A DNA stretch of 43,121 nucleotides from Opitutales bacterium (GCA_030729385.1 JANQXM010000005.1:20598-63718), one strand, 5' to 3'. Shown: positions 32,405-41,567, numbered from the stretch's first letter. Program-made: numbers and translations. Notes: generated by a model from the letters alone, not told the origin.

Positions 32405-32553
32405 ATTAACTGCTCAAAGTTCCAGATTCTTATCGCTAGGTAAAGTTTGTTTTCTGTATCTTGTGGGGAACATTTCACATTCGAAGTGTCATGTATTTGC
32501 GGTTTAACTTCTGATTGACCCAAAGTAGACTTAATGTTAAAAGCTAACAAATT

Positions 32554-33315
32554 ATGAGTAAGATTTTCTATATTTTCGTGTTTTTATGCGTTTCAGTGCA
32601 GATGTTGTCTGCTGAAACTTGGACACTTGAAAGTAAGGATGGTCGTTCAATTGAGGTCGATTATCTCTACTACGATGGTGTCGATCTGACTATTCAGAGG
32701 GTTGGGGACTACAGGAAAATCAATCTTACCCCTGATCAACTTTCAGAAAAATCCTGGAAGAATATCGAAAAAGAGTTTTCTGCGAAGGCTGCTATCGAAC
32801 TTGAAGTGACGAGACAGACCAAGACTTCGACAGCAACTGAGCGCGAAAATCATGACAGTTATTACACCACTACGCGTAAGGAAACTGCGAAAATTAATCG
32901 ATTTATCATCGAGCTCAGTTCTTCATCTTACTTTAATTCAAAAGTAACGATTGAGTATTTCATATTCGTAGATGGCGAAGTCGAGTATGGTCGTATTCCG
33001 GCGGAATTATCGATGAGGAAGCCATTTGAAACTCAAGTGGAGAAGACCTTGGCGAGCACGTCTTACAAATCGTCTTTTAGTGATTATGGGACTTTTTACT
33101 CAAGTACTTCAGGTGATAGTAGTGCGAGTATCGGTGTGATCTTGCACAACGCTGAGGGCGATGAAATCGAAGATTACGCTTCTTCTGAAAAGCTCAAAGA
33201 GCACATGCATAGCATCAAGCAACAGCTAAGAGATAGTTACAAACCGCCAGCCAAGCCGAAGCCTAGCAAGTCGGCTCAGAGAATTAAGAACAACGATTCA
33301 TTCAAGATAGAGTAG
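32554..33315 (+). CDS. Secreted protein with N-terminal SHD1-like domain
   Basis: A 253-residue protein with a signal peptide (about 1-20, LSAET cleavage region). It is followed by a domain of the SLA1 homology 1 (SHD1-like) type: ETWTLESKDGRSIEVDYLYY, then GVDLTIQRVGDYRKINL and PDQLSEKSWKNIE. Such domains are frequent in secreted proteins of the PVC bacteria. The rest is beta-rich and Ser/Thr/Tyr-rich (around 100-190), then a Lys/Pro-rich C-terminus. The function is unknown. A -35-like TTGACC at 32515 and weak -10 at 32537 precede it. The gene stands alone between purD and mpl. Confidence 0.78.
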   Translation: MSKIFYIFVFLCVSVQMLSAETWTLESKDGRSIEVDYLYYDGVDLTIQRVGDYRKINLTPDQLSEKSWKNIEKEFSAKAAIELEVTRQTKTSTATERENHDSYYTTTRKETAKINRFIIELSSSSYFNSKVTIEYFIFVDGEVEYGRIPAELSMRKPFETQVEKTLASTSYKSSFSDYGTFYSSTSGDSSASIGVILHNAEGDEIEDYASSEKLKEHMHSIKQQLRDSYKPPAKPKPSKSAQRIKNNDSFKIE

Positions 33316-33393
33316 GATCTCCTCAGTTAGTTCTGATGTGGGATAGTTCTTTTTGCGCCTTGTATTTTTTATTAGGGAAGCAAAGAAAGAGTG

Positions 33394-34806
33394 ATGCGGA
33401 TTTATTTTATGGGGATCTGTGGCACGGCCATGGGCAATGCGGCATTATTGCTCAAAGAGCAAGGGCATGACGTGTTTGGAGCAGACGCTGGTATTTATCC
33501 GCCGATGAGCGATGTCTTGGCCGATGCTGGCATTGAAGTCTTCGACGGTTTTGATGCGAGTCGCTTGACCGAGCTCCAGCCGGATCGAGTCGTGGTTGGC
33601 AACGCGATGAGCCGTGGGAATGTCGAAGTCGAGTGGTTGCTCAATCAATCGGAGTTGCCATTTGTATCTCTGCCTCAGTTATTTCACGACACAGTGCTCG
33701 CTGGTCGCTGCCCTGTGGTTATCAGCGGCACGCATGGTAAGACGACGACTTCCACGCTGGCTGCTTTCTTACTGGATGCGTCTGGTGCTCAACCCGGTTG
33801 GTTGATTGGCGGGGTCCCGCATGATTTGCCAGGTGGTGCAAAGCTAGGAGAGGGCGCACCGTTTGTGATCGAAGGTGATGAGTATGACTCCGCATTTTTC
33901 GATAAGCGTAGTAAATTCATCCATTATAGGCCTCAAGTAGCGGTCCTTAATAATCTGGAATTCGATCATGCAGATATCTTTCGCGACCTCGCGGATGTGA
34001 AACGCACGTTCAGCCATTTTCTACGAATTATTCCGAGTGTGGGCTATGCGTTGATCAATGGTGATGATGCCAACCTGATGTCACTGTTGCCCGTTTCTTG
34101 GACCCAAGTGGTGACTGTGGGGCAGGGCGAAGCAAATGATCTTCGCATCGTGGATTTTAAAGACGGAGCCGAGGGCGCATCCTTTGACTTACTCTGGAAA
34201 GGTCAGCTATGGACGACTGTTCGCTGGTCGATGCATGGGCTCTTCAATGCGCGCAACGCGGCGATGGCCTCACTTGCGGCGGCATTGGCTACTGGGTTAA
34301 GTTGTCCGACGGAGTTCGATCTGAGTGCTTTATCTCGTTTTCAAGGTGTGAAGCGTCGACAAGACGTGCTGTATGCCGATGAAAATTGGACAGTAATTGA
34401 AGATTTCGCGCATCATCCAACCGCGGTCGCTGGTGCACTAGAAGCCCTTCGCGCGGCATATCCGGACCGACCATTGCTTGCATGTTTCGAGCCTCGAAGT
34501 AACACCGCCGCGAGTTCGCTGTTTCAATCTGCCTTCACTGAAGCCTTATCCGGAGCCGATTCCATTTATCTAGGAGCGGTGCATCGTGCTGATCGCATGC
34601 TTCCTGAGGAGCGATTGGACACCGCAAAAATGGTATCTGAGCTTCAAGGAGAAGGGCGCCAAGCATCTGCTTTTTCAAGTAACGTTCTGATGTTGGATCA
34701 ATTATATGCTGATATCGAGCAAGGGGCAGGTGGTTTAGTGGTCTTTTTTAGCAATGGTTCCTTCGATGGTGTGCAGGCAAAATTGGTTAAATTACTGGCT
34801 AAATAA
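33394..34806 (+). CDS. mpl: UDP-N-acetylmuramate:L-Ala-gamma-D-Glu-meso-DAP ligase (Mpl)
   Basis: A 470-residue MurC-family ligase of the Mpl type, which reattaches recycled tripeptide to UDP-MurNAc. The N-terminus IYFMGICGTAMGNAALLLKE is the Rossmann loop of this family, and the ATP loop GTHGKTTT lies at 112-119. EGDEYDSAFFDKRSKF is a Mpl hallmark, followed by EDFAHHPTA and FEPRSNT for the peptide-binding C-terminal domain. The length is Mpl-like. The frame also has a GTG at 33391, directly before the ATG. I chose the ATG. It implies meso-diaminopimelate peptidoglycan that is recycled. The gene is single and precedes tRNA-Phe. Confidence 0.93.
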   Translation: MRIYFMGICGTAMGNAALLLKEQGHDVFGADAGIYPPMSDVLADAGIEVFDGFDASRLTELQPDRVVVGNAMSRGNVEVEWLLNQSELPFVSLPQLFHDTVLAGRCPVVISGTHGKTTTSTLAAFLLDASGAQPGWLIGGVPHDLPGGAKLGEGAPFVIEGDEYDSAFFDKRSKFIHYRPQVAVLNNLEFDHADIFRDLADVKRTFSHFLRIIPSVGYALINGDDANLMSLLPVSWTQVVTVGQGEANDLRIVDFKDGAEGASFDLLWKGQLWTTVRWSMHGLFNARNAAMASLAAALATGLSCPTEFDLSALSRFQGVKRRQDVLYADENWTVIEDFAHHPTAVAGALEALRAAYPDRPLLACFEPRSNTAASSLFQSAFTEALSGADSIYLGAVHRADRMLPEERLDTAKMVSELQGEGRQASAFSSNVLMLDQLYADIEQGAGGLVVFFSNGSFDGVQAKLVKLLAK

Positions 34807-34835
34807 GGGCCATTGAAAAAATGTAAAAAACTCAG

Positions 34836-34864
34836 TTGACGAGTGCCCCAGTCGCACACTTAAT
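34836..34864 (+). promoter_or_regulatory. Sigma70-type promoter of tRNA-Phe
   Basis: TTGACG (34836-34841), 17 bases, then CTTAAT (34859-34864). The -35 matches the consensus in 5 of 6 and the -10 in 4 of 6 positions. Transcription would start near 34871, about 12 bases before the mature tRNA. Confidence 0.7.
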
Positions 34865-34882
34865 TCCGCCTTTCTCAAATGA

Positions 34883-34990
<108 letters not shown>

Positions 34991-35086
34991 TGTTCGTCCC
35001 AGTGGCTGCGCCACTCCCGCAGCTTCGCCGCTCACGAATCGTTGATTGTTCGTCCTGCGGACTTCACGCAAGTGCGTTGCACTTAG

Positions 35087-35135
35087 TCTGGGTCCGGCCA
35101 CCATTTGAAAAGCCCGCTTCGGCGGGCTTTTTTTT
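35087..35135 (+). repeat. Copy B: partial tRNA-Phe 3' end plus terminator
   Basis: The bases match the 3' half of the T-arm, the acceptor 3' strand and the CCA of tRNA-Phe, then the same terminator (stem 35109-35130). It may be a duplicate left by recombination or an old att-like site at the tRNA 3' end. No integrase gene that fits the site is present here, apart from chromosomal xerD about 2 kb away. Confidence 0.8.
35109..35135 (+). terminator. Duplicated intrinsic terminator
   Basis: Identical hairpin (AAAGCCCGC, TTCG, GCGGGCTTT) with a slightly longer T-run, part of copy B. No gene directly upstream needs it. Confidence 0.7.
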
Positions 35136-35212
35136 ATGTCAGGACCAGTGGTTGCGCCGTTCCGAGTGGCACTACCTTAAGAGGACAAACCTAACTATTT
35201 GCTGACGCAAAG

Positions 35213-35285
35213 GTAGGGACGCCTGCCCTCAGGCGTCCGAGGTTGAAGAAAATGTCAGCGGACGCCTAGGGGCAGGCGTCCCTAC
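35213..35285. repeat. REP-like inverted pair (GTAG ... CTAC)
   Basis: The left unit is GTAG followed by stem GGACGCCTG / CAGGCGTCC with loop CCCT. The right unit is its inverted copy with a few changes, ending CTAC at 35285. The central spacer is about 20 bases. The outer ends can also pair, giving one long cruciform. Confidence 0.8.
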
Positions 35286-35418
35286 CAAATACGCTCATAT
35301 ATACATTAATTCTTCCTTAAGGCCGTGCCATTCGCGTCACTCTCGCGCTCCGCGCCTACGATCCTAGTGAGGCGGCTACATTTAAATGCCGTCATTCTAG
35401 ATACGGAATACCACTGAC

Positions 35419-35748
35419 TTATGCTTCTTGGATTTGCCAGTTGCGGGCGTTGACTTTGTGAATTTCGCCGCGCGCGAGTTCTAACCAGAGTTCCAAAGAG
35501 GCTTTGCGTGAGACGCCTTTCATGAATCTGGGTGCTTCGTCGTTTTGATCGAGGTTTTCGAGACTAATGATTCCGCGGGGATAGACGGTCAGCATCCAGC
35601 CGCTGAAATCGTGGATGAGCGAGACGTCGGGGTGTGCGGTCTCGGTGATGTCGATATCGTCTAGCTCGTCCAGCAACTCCCGCATCCGCGCTTCACTGGG
35701 ATTGATCTCCGTGATGCCGTCGGCGTCAGTCGTGTGGTATAGCTCCAT
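35419..35748 (-). CDS. Small conserved-looking protein of unknown function downstream of argA
   Basis: A 109-residue soluble, acidic protein (many Asp/Glu in the first half: EARMRELLDELDDIDITE). A beta-rich middle (VSLIHDFSGWMLTVYPRGIISLENL) is followed by a basic helical end (RKASLELWLELARGEIHKVNARNW). No family is recognised. It lies 28 bases after argA on the same strand, so it is probably co-transcribed with it. A role in arginine metabolism is not supported by sequence. Confidence 0.65.
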   Translation of the reverse strand: MELYHTTDADGITEINPSEARMRELLDELDDIDITETAHPDVSLIHDFSGWMLTVYPRGIISLENLDQNDEAPRFMKGVSRKASLELWLELARGEIHKVNARNWQIQEA

Positions 35749-35776
35749 GGCATTCTTTCATTAAGAACGTTGAGGC

Positions 35777-37084
35777 TTATAAATCGCGATAGAGGATTTT
35801 TGAGTTCCGTCCGTTGGCGGTATAATCCTCTTTGCGTTCTTTCGGAAGATCGTTGATGTCGCCTTCGCTGAATTCGCAAACTTTTATGAAGAAATTGGAC
35901 GATTGTGTGGTCAAGGCAATCACGCGCTTGGCTTTCCGGCGCTCGGCTTCGACGCAGGCATATTTGACCATCTTACGCCCGACGCCTCTATTTTGATAAA
36001 AGGGTTGGACGTAAACACTACCGACTTCGACTACGGCGCCATCGTCGTAGGTTTGCAAATTAACGCATGCCACGATGCTGCCGTCGATTTCGTATACGAG
36101 GAAGTTTTCAATCGAGGCTTCGATTGATTCTTTGGAGCGGTCGCGAAGGGTTGCTGAGCGCACGCCGTTACGAGTGATGTTGTAGATGGAGTAAGCGTCC
36201 GCGGGAATCGCTTGGCGGATGGATTGATAGTCATTGCTATATACCATTGTGCCAATGCCGACCTTGTCGAAGATCTCATTGAGGAGTGCGCCAAAGACCC
36301 GTCCATCGAGAATGTGTGCTCGTGGAGTGCCGGCATTGATTGCTTTGACGGCATGTTGCACTTTGCTAAGCAGTCGCTCGGGAATGTTTTCGATGCCTGC
36401 TTCGAGAAGTGTTTCGAGTTCGGCGACTGGGATGTTCGTCAATGGAGCACCGTGGAGCGTTAGTCCATCTTGAGTGGTCATAAAAATCAACTTGGAGGCG
36501 TTGAGTTTTGACGCCAGCTCTGCGGCAAGATGATCTGAGTTGAGTCTGAGTGACGCGCCGTCGCGGTTGAAGGCGATCGGTGCTGCCACCGGGATGGTGT
36601 TAGAGTCGAGTAATTGCTTGAAGAGCGTGATGTCGAGCTTATCGACCTTGCCACTTTGTAGTTGGTCGACGCCTTTGACGATACCGACTTCGGTGCTGCG
36701 CACGCCATTGCAGGTCGCGCAGCGGAGTGCGTTGCGACTGAGGCCTTGCATGATCGAAAGCGTGACTCTGGCGGAGGCTTCTGTTGCGAGTTCGAGTGTT
36801 TGTGCATCAGTCGCACCTTCTCCGTGTGGATTGGTGATTTCGATGCCGCTTGTTTCCGCCATGTTGCGGAGCTGTAGCCCTGCACCATGCACAAGCACGA
36901 CATGGATGTTGAGCGATCGAAGCACAGCGATATCAAGGAGCACATTCTGAAAGTTCTCATGCGCGACAAGACTGCCATCGATTGCGATGACAAAGATTTG
37001 CTCCCGAAACATCGGGACATACTTCAAGATGCCCCTCAAATCTGTGGGTTTGATAGTGCTTTCGCTGATACTGTTGTCGACCAT
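35777..37084 (-). CDS. argA: Amino-acid N-acetyltransferase (N-acetylglutamate synthase)
   Basis: A 435-residue classical ArgA: an N-terminal amino acid kinase-like domain (about 25-270, with VVLVHGAG and the Leu/Asp-rich NSDHLAAELASKLNA region) and a C-terminal GNAT domain (about 290-435) with the acetyl-CoA loop QNRGVGRKMV and YACVEAERR. It makes N-acetylglutamate from glutamate and acetyl-CoA, the first step of arginine synthesis. The kinase-like domain normally senses arginine for feedback. Its length matches E. coli ArgA. It is divergent from xerD across a spacer of about 114 bases. Confidence 0.94.
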   Translation of the reverse strand: MVDNSISESTIKPTDLRGILKYVPMFREQIFVIAIDGSLVAHENFQNVLLDIAVLRSLNIHVVLVHGAGLQLRNMAETSGIEITNPHGEGATDAQTLELATEASARVTLSIMQGLSRNALRCATCNGVRSTEVGIVKGVDQLQSGKVDKLDITLFKQLLDSNTIPVAAPIAFNRDGASLRLNSDHLAAELASKLNASKLIFMTTQDGLTLHGAPLTNIPVAELETLLEAGIENIPERLLSKVQHAVKAINAGTPRAHILDGRVFGALLNEIFDKVGIGTMVYSNDYQSIRQAIPADAYSIYNITRNGVRSATLRDRSKESIEASIENFLVYEIDGSIVACVNLQTYDDGAVVEVGSVYVQPFYQNRGVGRKMVKYACVEAERRKAKRVIALTTQSSNFFIKVCEFSEGDINDLPKERKEDYTANGRNSKILYRDL

Positions 37085-37198
37085 AGTTATGCTGGTTACT
37101 GTGTAATATTGATGCGTGCTTGCAAGGAGTGTTTTGAGGGATGATGTGGGATGATTTGCGTGGTAATCATGCTGGGATTTGCTTTGCTTGTGCTGACT

Positions 37199-38137
37199 AT
37201 GCCGACTGATCCGTTAGATAAGATTCCAGAAGCTTTTGCCGAACCGGTAGAAAGCTTTCTCGGTTGGCTGGAGTTGGAACGTGGGCTATCGAAGAATACG
37301 ATTCAATCCTACGCCAGTGATTTAGTGCAGTGCGCTACGTTTTTAAAGCAAGAGGGGGTCGCCGACTGGCTGGCAGTCTCTGAGGGGTCGGTCAGTGCCT
37401 GGACCGCGCAGCTCAGTCGAAAAGATTACGCGAGGACTAGTCAGGCGCGTAAATTGTCAGCTTTGCGGATGTTTGCTAAGCATCTTGTTCGGGAGAATCT
37501 GCGAAAGGATGACTTCACCGAGCTCTTGGGCGCGCCGAAGCTTTCTCGGAAGTTGCCGGAGGTGCTGACTCGTGAAGAAGTGGAGCGCTTACTCAATGCG
37601 CCTGCGCAGACGACGCCTCACGGTTTGCGGGATCGGGCGATCTTGGAATTGTTTTATAGTAGCGGTCTGCGTGTTTCTGAGCTGTGCGGCATCCTGTTTC
37701 AGAATATTGATTTGGATGAAGGCTATGTGCGCGTTTTTGGAAAAGGCTCAAAGGAGCGCATCGCGCCAATCGGCAGCGCCGCGATTAAGGCCGTTCGTGA
37801 TTATGTGGCTGCGGGCCGCCCACAATTTATAAAAGCCAAAACCGGCAGTGAATTGTTCCTCAGTCAACAAGGTCGTGCGATCTCGCGGAAGATGGTTTGG
37901 GTGTTGATTAAAGGTTATGCGGCTAAGGCTGGCATTGAAAAACCGATCAAGCCGCACTTGTTGCGACATTCCTTTGCCACTCACCTACTGGAGGGTGGCG
38001 CGGATCTAAGAGCGATTCAAGAGATGCTCGGGCACTCTGATATTTCGACAACGCAGATCTATACCTCTGTTCAAGCTGCACGCCTAGCGGATGAGCATGC
38101 GCTGTATCATCCAAGATCAAAGCAGGGGAGCGAGTAG
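37199..38137 (+). CDS. xerD: Site-specific tyrosine recombinase XerD
   Basis: A 312-residue tyrosine recombinase with all catalytic residues: Arg158, Lys182, His253, Arg256, His279 and Tyr288. Their spacing equals that of E. coli XerD (R148, K172, H244, R247, H270, Y279) within one residue. An N-terminal SAM-like DNA-binding domain precedes them (about 10-100). Chromosome dimer resolution at dif with XerC is the expected role. The frame continues upstream to 37151 with hydrophobic residues unlike the family, so I chose the ATG at 37199. It overlaps the convergent cardiolipin synthase gene by 21 bases. No dif site is visible in the window. Confidence 0.93.
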   Translation: MPTDPLDKIPEAFAEPVESFLGWLELERGLSKNTIQSYASDLVQCATFLKQEGVADWLAVSEGSVSAWTAQLSRKDYARTSQARKLSALRMFAKHLVRENLRKDDFTELLGAPKLSRKLPEVLTREEVERLLNAPAQTTPHGLRDRAILELFYSSGLRVSELCGILFQNIDLDEGYVRVFGKGSKERIAPIGSAAIKAVRDYVAAGRPQFIKAKTGSELFLSQQGRAISRKMVWVLIKGYAAKAGIEKPIKPHLLRHSFATHLLEGGADLRAIQEMLGHSDISTTQIYTSVQAARLADEHALYHPRSKQGSE

Positions 38138-39577
38138 GTGCACGAAGTCCTGTGCGAACTTCGAAGGCATCAGGTCTGAATTTTTAAGGGCTTCCTCGTA
38201 GGTGATGCAGTCAGCCAACAACTTATTGGACCAGTTGGTCAGTTGCTCAATGTCTTTGCTGGAATAATGGAAGAGTCCGATCTCGTAGTTTACGAAAAGT
38301 GAGCGCATGTCGATATTGGCAGAACCAATGAGCCCGATCTGACCATCGGCTAGAATCAATTTCGCATGGATCATGCGTGGTTTATAAAGTAGAATTTCAA
38401 CTCCCGCTTTATGCAGTTGATGTAGATAGGTGTAACGTGCGATGTCGGCGAGTCGGTGATTTGATTTCAACGGCATGAGCAACCGTATGTGACGTCCTGT
38501 ATGTGCTTTCACTATGAGCGAACGAAACAGAACTTCATCGGGAATGAAGTAGGGGGTGATGATGGTGAGGCTTTGTTTGAACTCCTGAATGATACGGAGG
38601 ATCTGTTCCCAGAGCGGGTCGTCCGGCATGTCGGGGCCGCTGGCGATGACTTCGATGGTGCTGTCGCCAGCTTCATCAGGGCGGTAGCGAAGGATGTCTT
38701 TGAACAGTGAAGGGGATTGCTTCGCGGCGAAGGCCCAGTCGGCGATGAAGGTGCGATTCAAATCCGCAACTGCCGGACCGTGTGTGACCACGCTAAAGTC
38801 GACGAAGCGATCAGCGTCCGGTTTCGCACCGAGGAAGCGCATGTCGATATTTTGCCCACCAGTGATCGCCGTGGTATTATCGAAGATCGCGATCTTGCGA
38901 TGGTTGCGCAGGTTTGAAGAAGTCTGTGTCTGTAAAGGTAAGACGGGGATGAACATCGCGACTTCCGCTCCTGCCTGTCGTAGTCGGTGGCGTGAAGTGC
39001 GAGTCTGATTCCAACTCCCGAGTGAGTCCAATAACAGGCGAACCGCGACACCTTCGCGGGCGCGTTTGATCAGTAGATCAACGATCGCTAGCCCAGTTTC
39101 ATCTTTGCTCAATATGTAGGTGGCAATGTGGATGGTGTGCTCGGCTTGCTCGATTTCCTGGCAAAGTCGCTGGAAAGCGATTTCACCGTTCGCTAGCAAT
39201 TGAAAGTGATTGCCGTGGGTGACCATGCCGCGTCCCTCGCAGGCCATGATGTCGTGAGCGCAGGCACTGCCGACTTCGTCGTTGATCAGTGCTTGAGCCT
39301 CGCGTGCGACTTCGAGCTTTATTCGGGTATTTTTCCGGCTTTTACGTCCACCAAACATGAAATAGAGTGGCACGCCAATGAGCGGTGAAAACAGCACGAG
39401 CATCAACCAAGCGAAGAAATTGCTTGGAGAGCGTTTCTCGGTAAAGGCTCGACGTATGATCAGGAGACCGAGGACAAAGCCTACGATGGCAAAGATATTG
39501 GTGAAGAAAAACGCGCCTCCCGCGAGCATCCAGGAAGCAAATGGTTCAAGCAAATGAGTCTCTAACCAATTCCACAT
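38117..39577 (-). CDS. cls: Cardiolipin synthase (phospholipase D family)
   Basis: A 486-residue bacterial Cls. Two membrane spans at the N-terminus (about 20-45 and 55-78) carry the enzyme on the inner membrane. Two HKD motifs follow: His226-Lys228-Asp233 (NHRKIAIFD) and His404-Lys406-Asp411 (IHAKLILAD). The reaction condenses two phosphatidylglycerol molecules to cardiolipin and glycerol. The length equals E. coli ClsA. Its 3' end overlaps xerD, so the two converge. No other lipid gene is adjacent, but the two ligase genes elsewhere in the window act in the same membrane metabolism. Confidence 0.93.
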   Translation of the reverse strand: MWNWLETHLLEPFASWMLAGGAFFFTNIFAIVGFVLGLLIIRRAFTEKRSPSNFFAWLMLVLFSPLIGVPLYFMFGGRKSRKNTRIKLEVAREAQALINDEVGSACAHDIMACEGRGMVTHGNHFQLLANGEIAFQRLCQEIEQAEHTIHIATYILSKDETGLAIVDLLIKRAREGVAVRLLLDSLGSWNQTRTSRHRLRQAGAEVAMFIPVLPLQTQTSSNLRNHRKIAIFDNTTAITGGQNIDMRFLGAKPDADRFVDFSVVTHGPAVADLNRTFIADWAFAAKQSPSLFKDILRYRPDEAGDSTIEVIASGPDMPDDPLWEQILRIIQEFKQSLTIITPYFIPDEVLFRSLIVKAHTGRHIRLLMPLKSNHRLADIARYTYLHQLHKAGVEILLYKPRMIHAKLILADGQIGLIGSANIDMRSLFVNYEIGLFHYSSKDIEQLTNWSNKLLADCITYEEALKNSDLMPSKFAQDFVHLLAPLL

Positions 39578-39647
39578 GTTTGCAGGCTATAGCGTATTTC
39601 CCAAGGGTTCAACCTTTCGTGCCCAGTATTCCATCGATAGATGATCT

Positions 39648-39735
39648 GTAGCCACGGCAGTCTCCTGACCTGAGCTTGTCGAAGGTCTACCGTGTTCTCC
39701 TTCGGCATGTTCACGTCACAGAGTGACGTGGCTAC
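39648..39735. repeat. REP-like inverted pair (GTAGCCACG ... CGTGGCTAC)
   Basis: The left unit begins GTAGCCACGGCAGTCTC and contains CTGAGCTTGTCGAAGG, a motif also found at 42847-42862. The right unit is inverted and ends CTAC. It lies in the 276-base space between the divergent cls and the unknown gene at 39854. Otherwise I see nothing in that space but T-rich DNA near 39775. Confidence 0.7.
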
Positions 39736-39853
39736 AGCATTTGTCTAATTGTTCGTAAGGCACTATCGCAGCTTTTTTTATCTTCGACGAATCCGTGGTT
39801 GTCCGTTTTAGGAAAATGCTTACTATAGTCCATTCACTCAATTTTTTATCTCA

Positions 39854-40621
39854 ATGACATCAGACGCACAACCGAACCCCGGACAATCACAACAAATCAA
39901 TCTCCAGCAGATTGCACAGCAATTCATGGTCGGCCTCCAACGCCACTTTGACATGCTGGCCTTTAACTTGGCTGCCCGCGAATCCGTGCGGGAGAATGAT
40001 TACAATGACCGTTGCAATGCGCCGCGCATCATGCCGGCAGCACCACGTCACCAGAATTTCGAGCAAATGCAGGCTTACGCCCGCGATCTGCTGATTCGTC
40101 AGGTCATAGGTGATTGCATGAACCTAGCGATTACTGGGATGAATAATGCCCATTTCTTCCTCGCACTGGTCAAGGCAACAAATGCCAGTTCTGAAGTCTC
40201 TCCGGAATCGCAGAAAGCGGCACAAACCTCACAGCAATCCTTCATGCCTGCTCAGTTAGACGAGAAGTTCAATCGTCTCGAAAAGGAATACGGCATCATG
40301 TGTGAGCTGGAAGACACGATTATTTCGCTCGGCTTCACTATGCAGGCACTCATGCAACAAGGTGGTATCGTTAAAGCACCACAGTTGGATGATTCCGGTG
40401 AACTGGTGATCGAACTAAAGACGGTCCAGATTCTTGAGAAGGATAACGGGCAAGGCAAATCGGTTGGTAAGCTGGTTGATCAGCGCAAAGTCTTTCGCGA
40501 AGGCGATGCCCTTGCTTTCAGCGACGTCGAACTTCAGTTGATTCTCGTCACCATCGCCGCTTTTGCCGATGCACTCTTCAAGTCCGTGGCAACTTACGCC
40601 AAGTCTGTCAAAGAAGGCTAG
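39854..40621 (+). CDS. Soluble protein of unknown function, Gln-rich
   Basis: A 255-residue protein with no signal peptide or membrane span. A Gln-rich start (about 8-25) is followed by a helical body (about 20-110), a short Ser/Gln-rich linker (about 111-130), a helix pair (about 135-165) and a small beta segment (ELVIELKTVQIL), then a long C-terminal helix (about 215-250). No motif of a known family is recognised. The ORF is long with codon use like its neighbours, so I trust it as real. Its stop codon overlaps the GTAG of a REP-like hairpin. It may be co-transcribed with the next gene. Confidence 0.72.
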   Translation: MTSDAQPNPGQSQQINLQQIAQQFMVGLQRHFDMLAFNLAARESVRENDYNDRCNAPRIMPAAPRHQNFEQMQAYARDLLIRQVIGDCMNLAITGMNNAHFFLALVKATNASSEVSPESQKAAQTSQQSFMPAQLDEKFNRLEKEYGIMCELEDTIISLGFTMQALMQQGGIVKAPQLDDSGELVIELKTVQILEKDNGQGKSVGKLVDQRKVFREGDALAFSDVELQLILVTIAAFADALFKSVATYAKSVKEG

Positions 40622-40644
40622 TAGCTGCTCGCTTTGCGAGCAAA
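40621..40644 (+). repeat. REP-like GTAG hairpin (single)
   Basis: GTAG followed by stem GCTCGC / GCGAGC around TTT. Its first G is the last base of the stop codon of the upstream gene. Confidence 0.6.
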
Positions 40645-40677
40645 GTGGGGAGTTCGAAGTCGGCAATTAGGTGTCAG

Positions 40678-40722
40678 TATCCAGATCCCGCATCTCATAT
40701 CACGTATCCCCAATCCCGTGCC
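40678..40722 (+). repeat. Degenerate TATCCC-type repeat, left of EEP gene
   Basis: A run of imperfect CATATCCC-like units (ATCCAGATCCCG, CATCTCATATC, ACGTATCCCC, AATCCCG). A shorter inverted counterpart lies at 41525-41545 after the gene. The chosen GTG start of the EEP gene is inside it. Confidence 0.55.
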
Positions 40723-41509
40723 TCGAATAGCTGACAAACTTCGTATATTGACACTCAATATCGCGCATGGGCGCGGGCTGTCGACGTATCAGGGGTTTCA
40801 TACCGCGAAAGGGATTGAGCGTAACTTGAATCGGATCGCGGAACTGTTGCGACGAATCGGTCCTGATATTGTCGCGCTTCAAGAAGTCGACGAAGACTCG
40901 CATTGGAACAAGCGCATTCATCTTCTAGATTTCCTCAAAGAAGAAGCAGGTTTTGCTCACAGTCAGATGGGGATCAATACCCGCAGGGAAGGGCGCTTAC
41001 CTTTGTCCTATGGCAACGGAGTGCTCTCTCAGTTCCCGATCGAGCATGCCGACAACCAAGCCTTTGGCGAAGCCACACTAGGTGAAAAAGGCTTTCTCTA
41101 TACCGAACACACATTACCCCATGGGCATCTGCCGGTGGTGAACTTGCACCTTGATTATAAATCGCGGGTGCGCCGCATTGAACAGGTTGAGCGATTGATT
41201 GCCTATCTAGACGAGCGTCACAATGAGAAGGGGATGGAGAGTTATTTCTCGCCGATTATTTGTGGCGACTTTAATAGCCGCGATCGCAAGCCGAACGATG
41301 CCGTCCGTCATCTTTTCAGCTATCTTGAAAAGCAGTGTGAATATCAATTATACCCCATCGGAGGCCGCACCTTTCCCTCATTGTTACCCACTCATGGATT
41401 GGACTTCATCTTTGTCCCGCCTAGTTATACCGTGCGTCGCTGCAAAGTCCTCCGCGCCTATGTCAGTGATCATTGCCCAGTGTTAATTGACCTAGAGATT
41501 CGGGAGTGA
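40718..41509 (+). CDS. Endonuclease/exonuclease/phosphatase (EEP) family hydrolase
   Basis: The 263-residue protein has the complete EEP (DNase I-like) set: Asn in LTLNIAHG, Glu in ALQEVDED, His/Asp in NLHLDYK, GDFN, LDFIFV and SDHCP near the C-terminus. Members cleave DNA, phosphoinositides or sphingomyelin. Residues alone cannot decide. No signal peptide is seen. The start is uncertain: the frame opens at a TTG at 40634, but the extra residues derive from the repeats at 40621-40722, so I chose the GTG at 40718. Even that codon lies in repeat DNA, without a ribosome site. Followed by rlmH 133 bases downstream, across repeats. Confidence 0.8.
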   Translation: MPRIADKLRILTLNIAHGRGLSTYQGFHTAKGIERNLNRIAELLRRIGPDIVALQEVDEDSHWNKRIHLLDFLKEEAGFAHSQMGINTRREGRLPLSYGNGVLSQFPIEHADNQAFGEATLGEKGFLYTEHTLPHGHLPVVNLHLDYKSRVRRIEQVERLIAYLDERHNEKGMESYFSPIICGDFNSRDRKPNDAVRHLFSYLEKQCEYQLYPIGGRTFPSLLPTHGLDFIFVPPSYTVRRCKVLRAYVSDHCPVLIDLEIRE

Positions 41510-41524
41510 TGAGTGATGCTGAAT

Positions 41525-41545
41525 TCTGGATATGGGATGCCAGGC
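41525..41545 (-). repeat. Degenerate TATCCC-type repeat, right of EEP gene
   Basis: On the minus strand it reads GGCATCCCATATCCAG, the inverted counterpart of the block before the EEP gene. It is short and diverged. Confidence 0.4.
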
Positions 41546-41567
41546 ACTGAATCGTTTCTGTGATTTC

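Noticed and set aside
35087-35103. Possible second tRNA gene
   Set aside because: Only the 3' end of tRNA-Phe is present. There is no anticodon arm or D arm.
37199-38137. xerD as integrase of a mobile element at the tRNA-Phe repeat
   Set aside because: Length and catalytic residue spacing equal chromosomal XerD. There are no excisionase or cargo genes, and it lies 2 kb away beyond argA.
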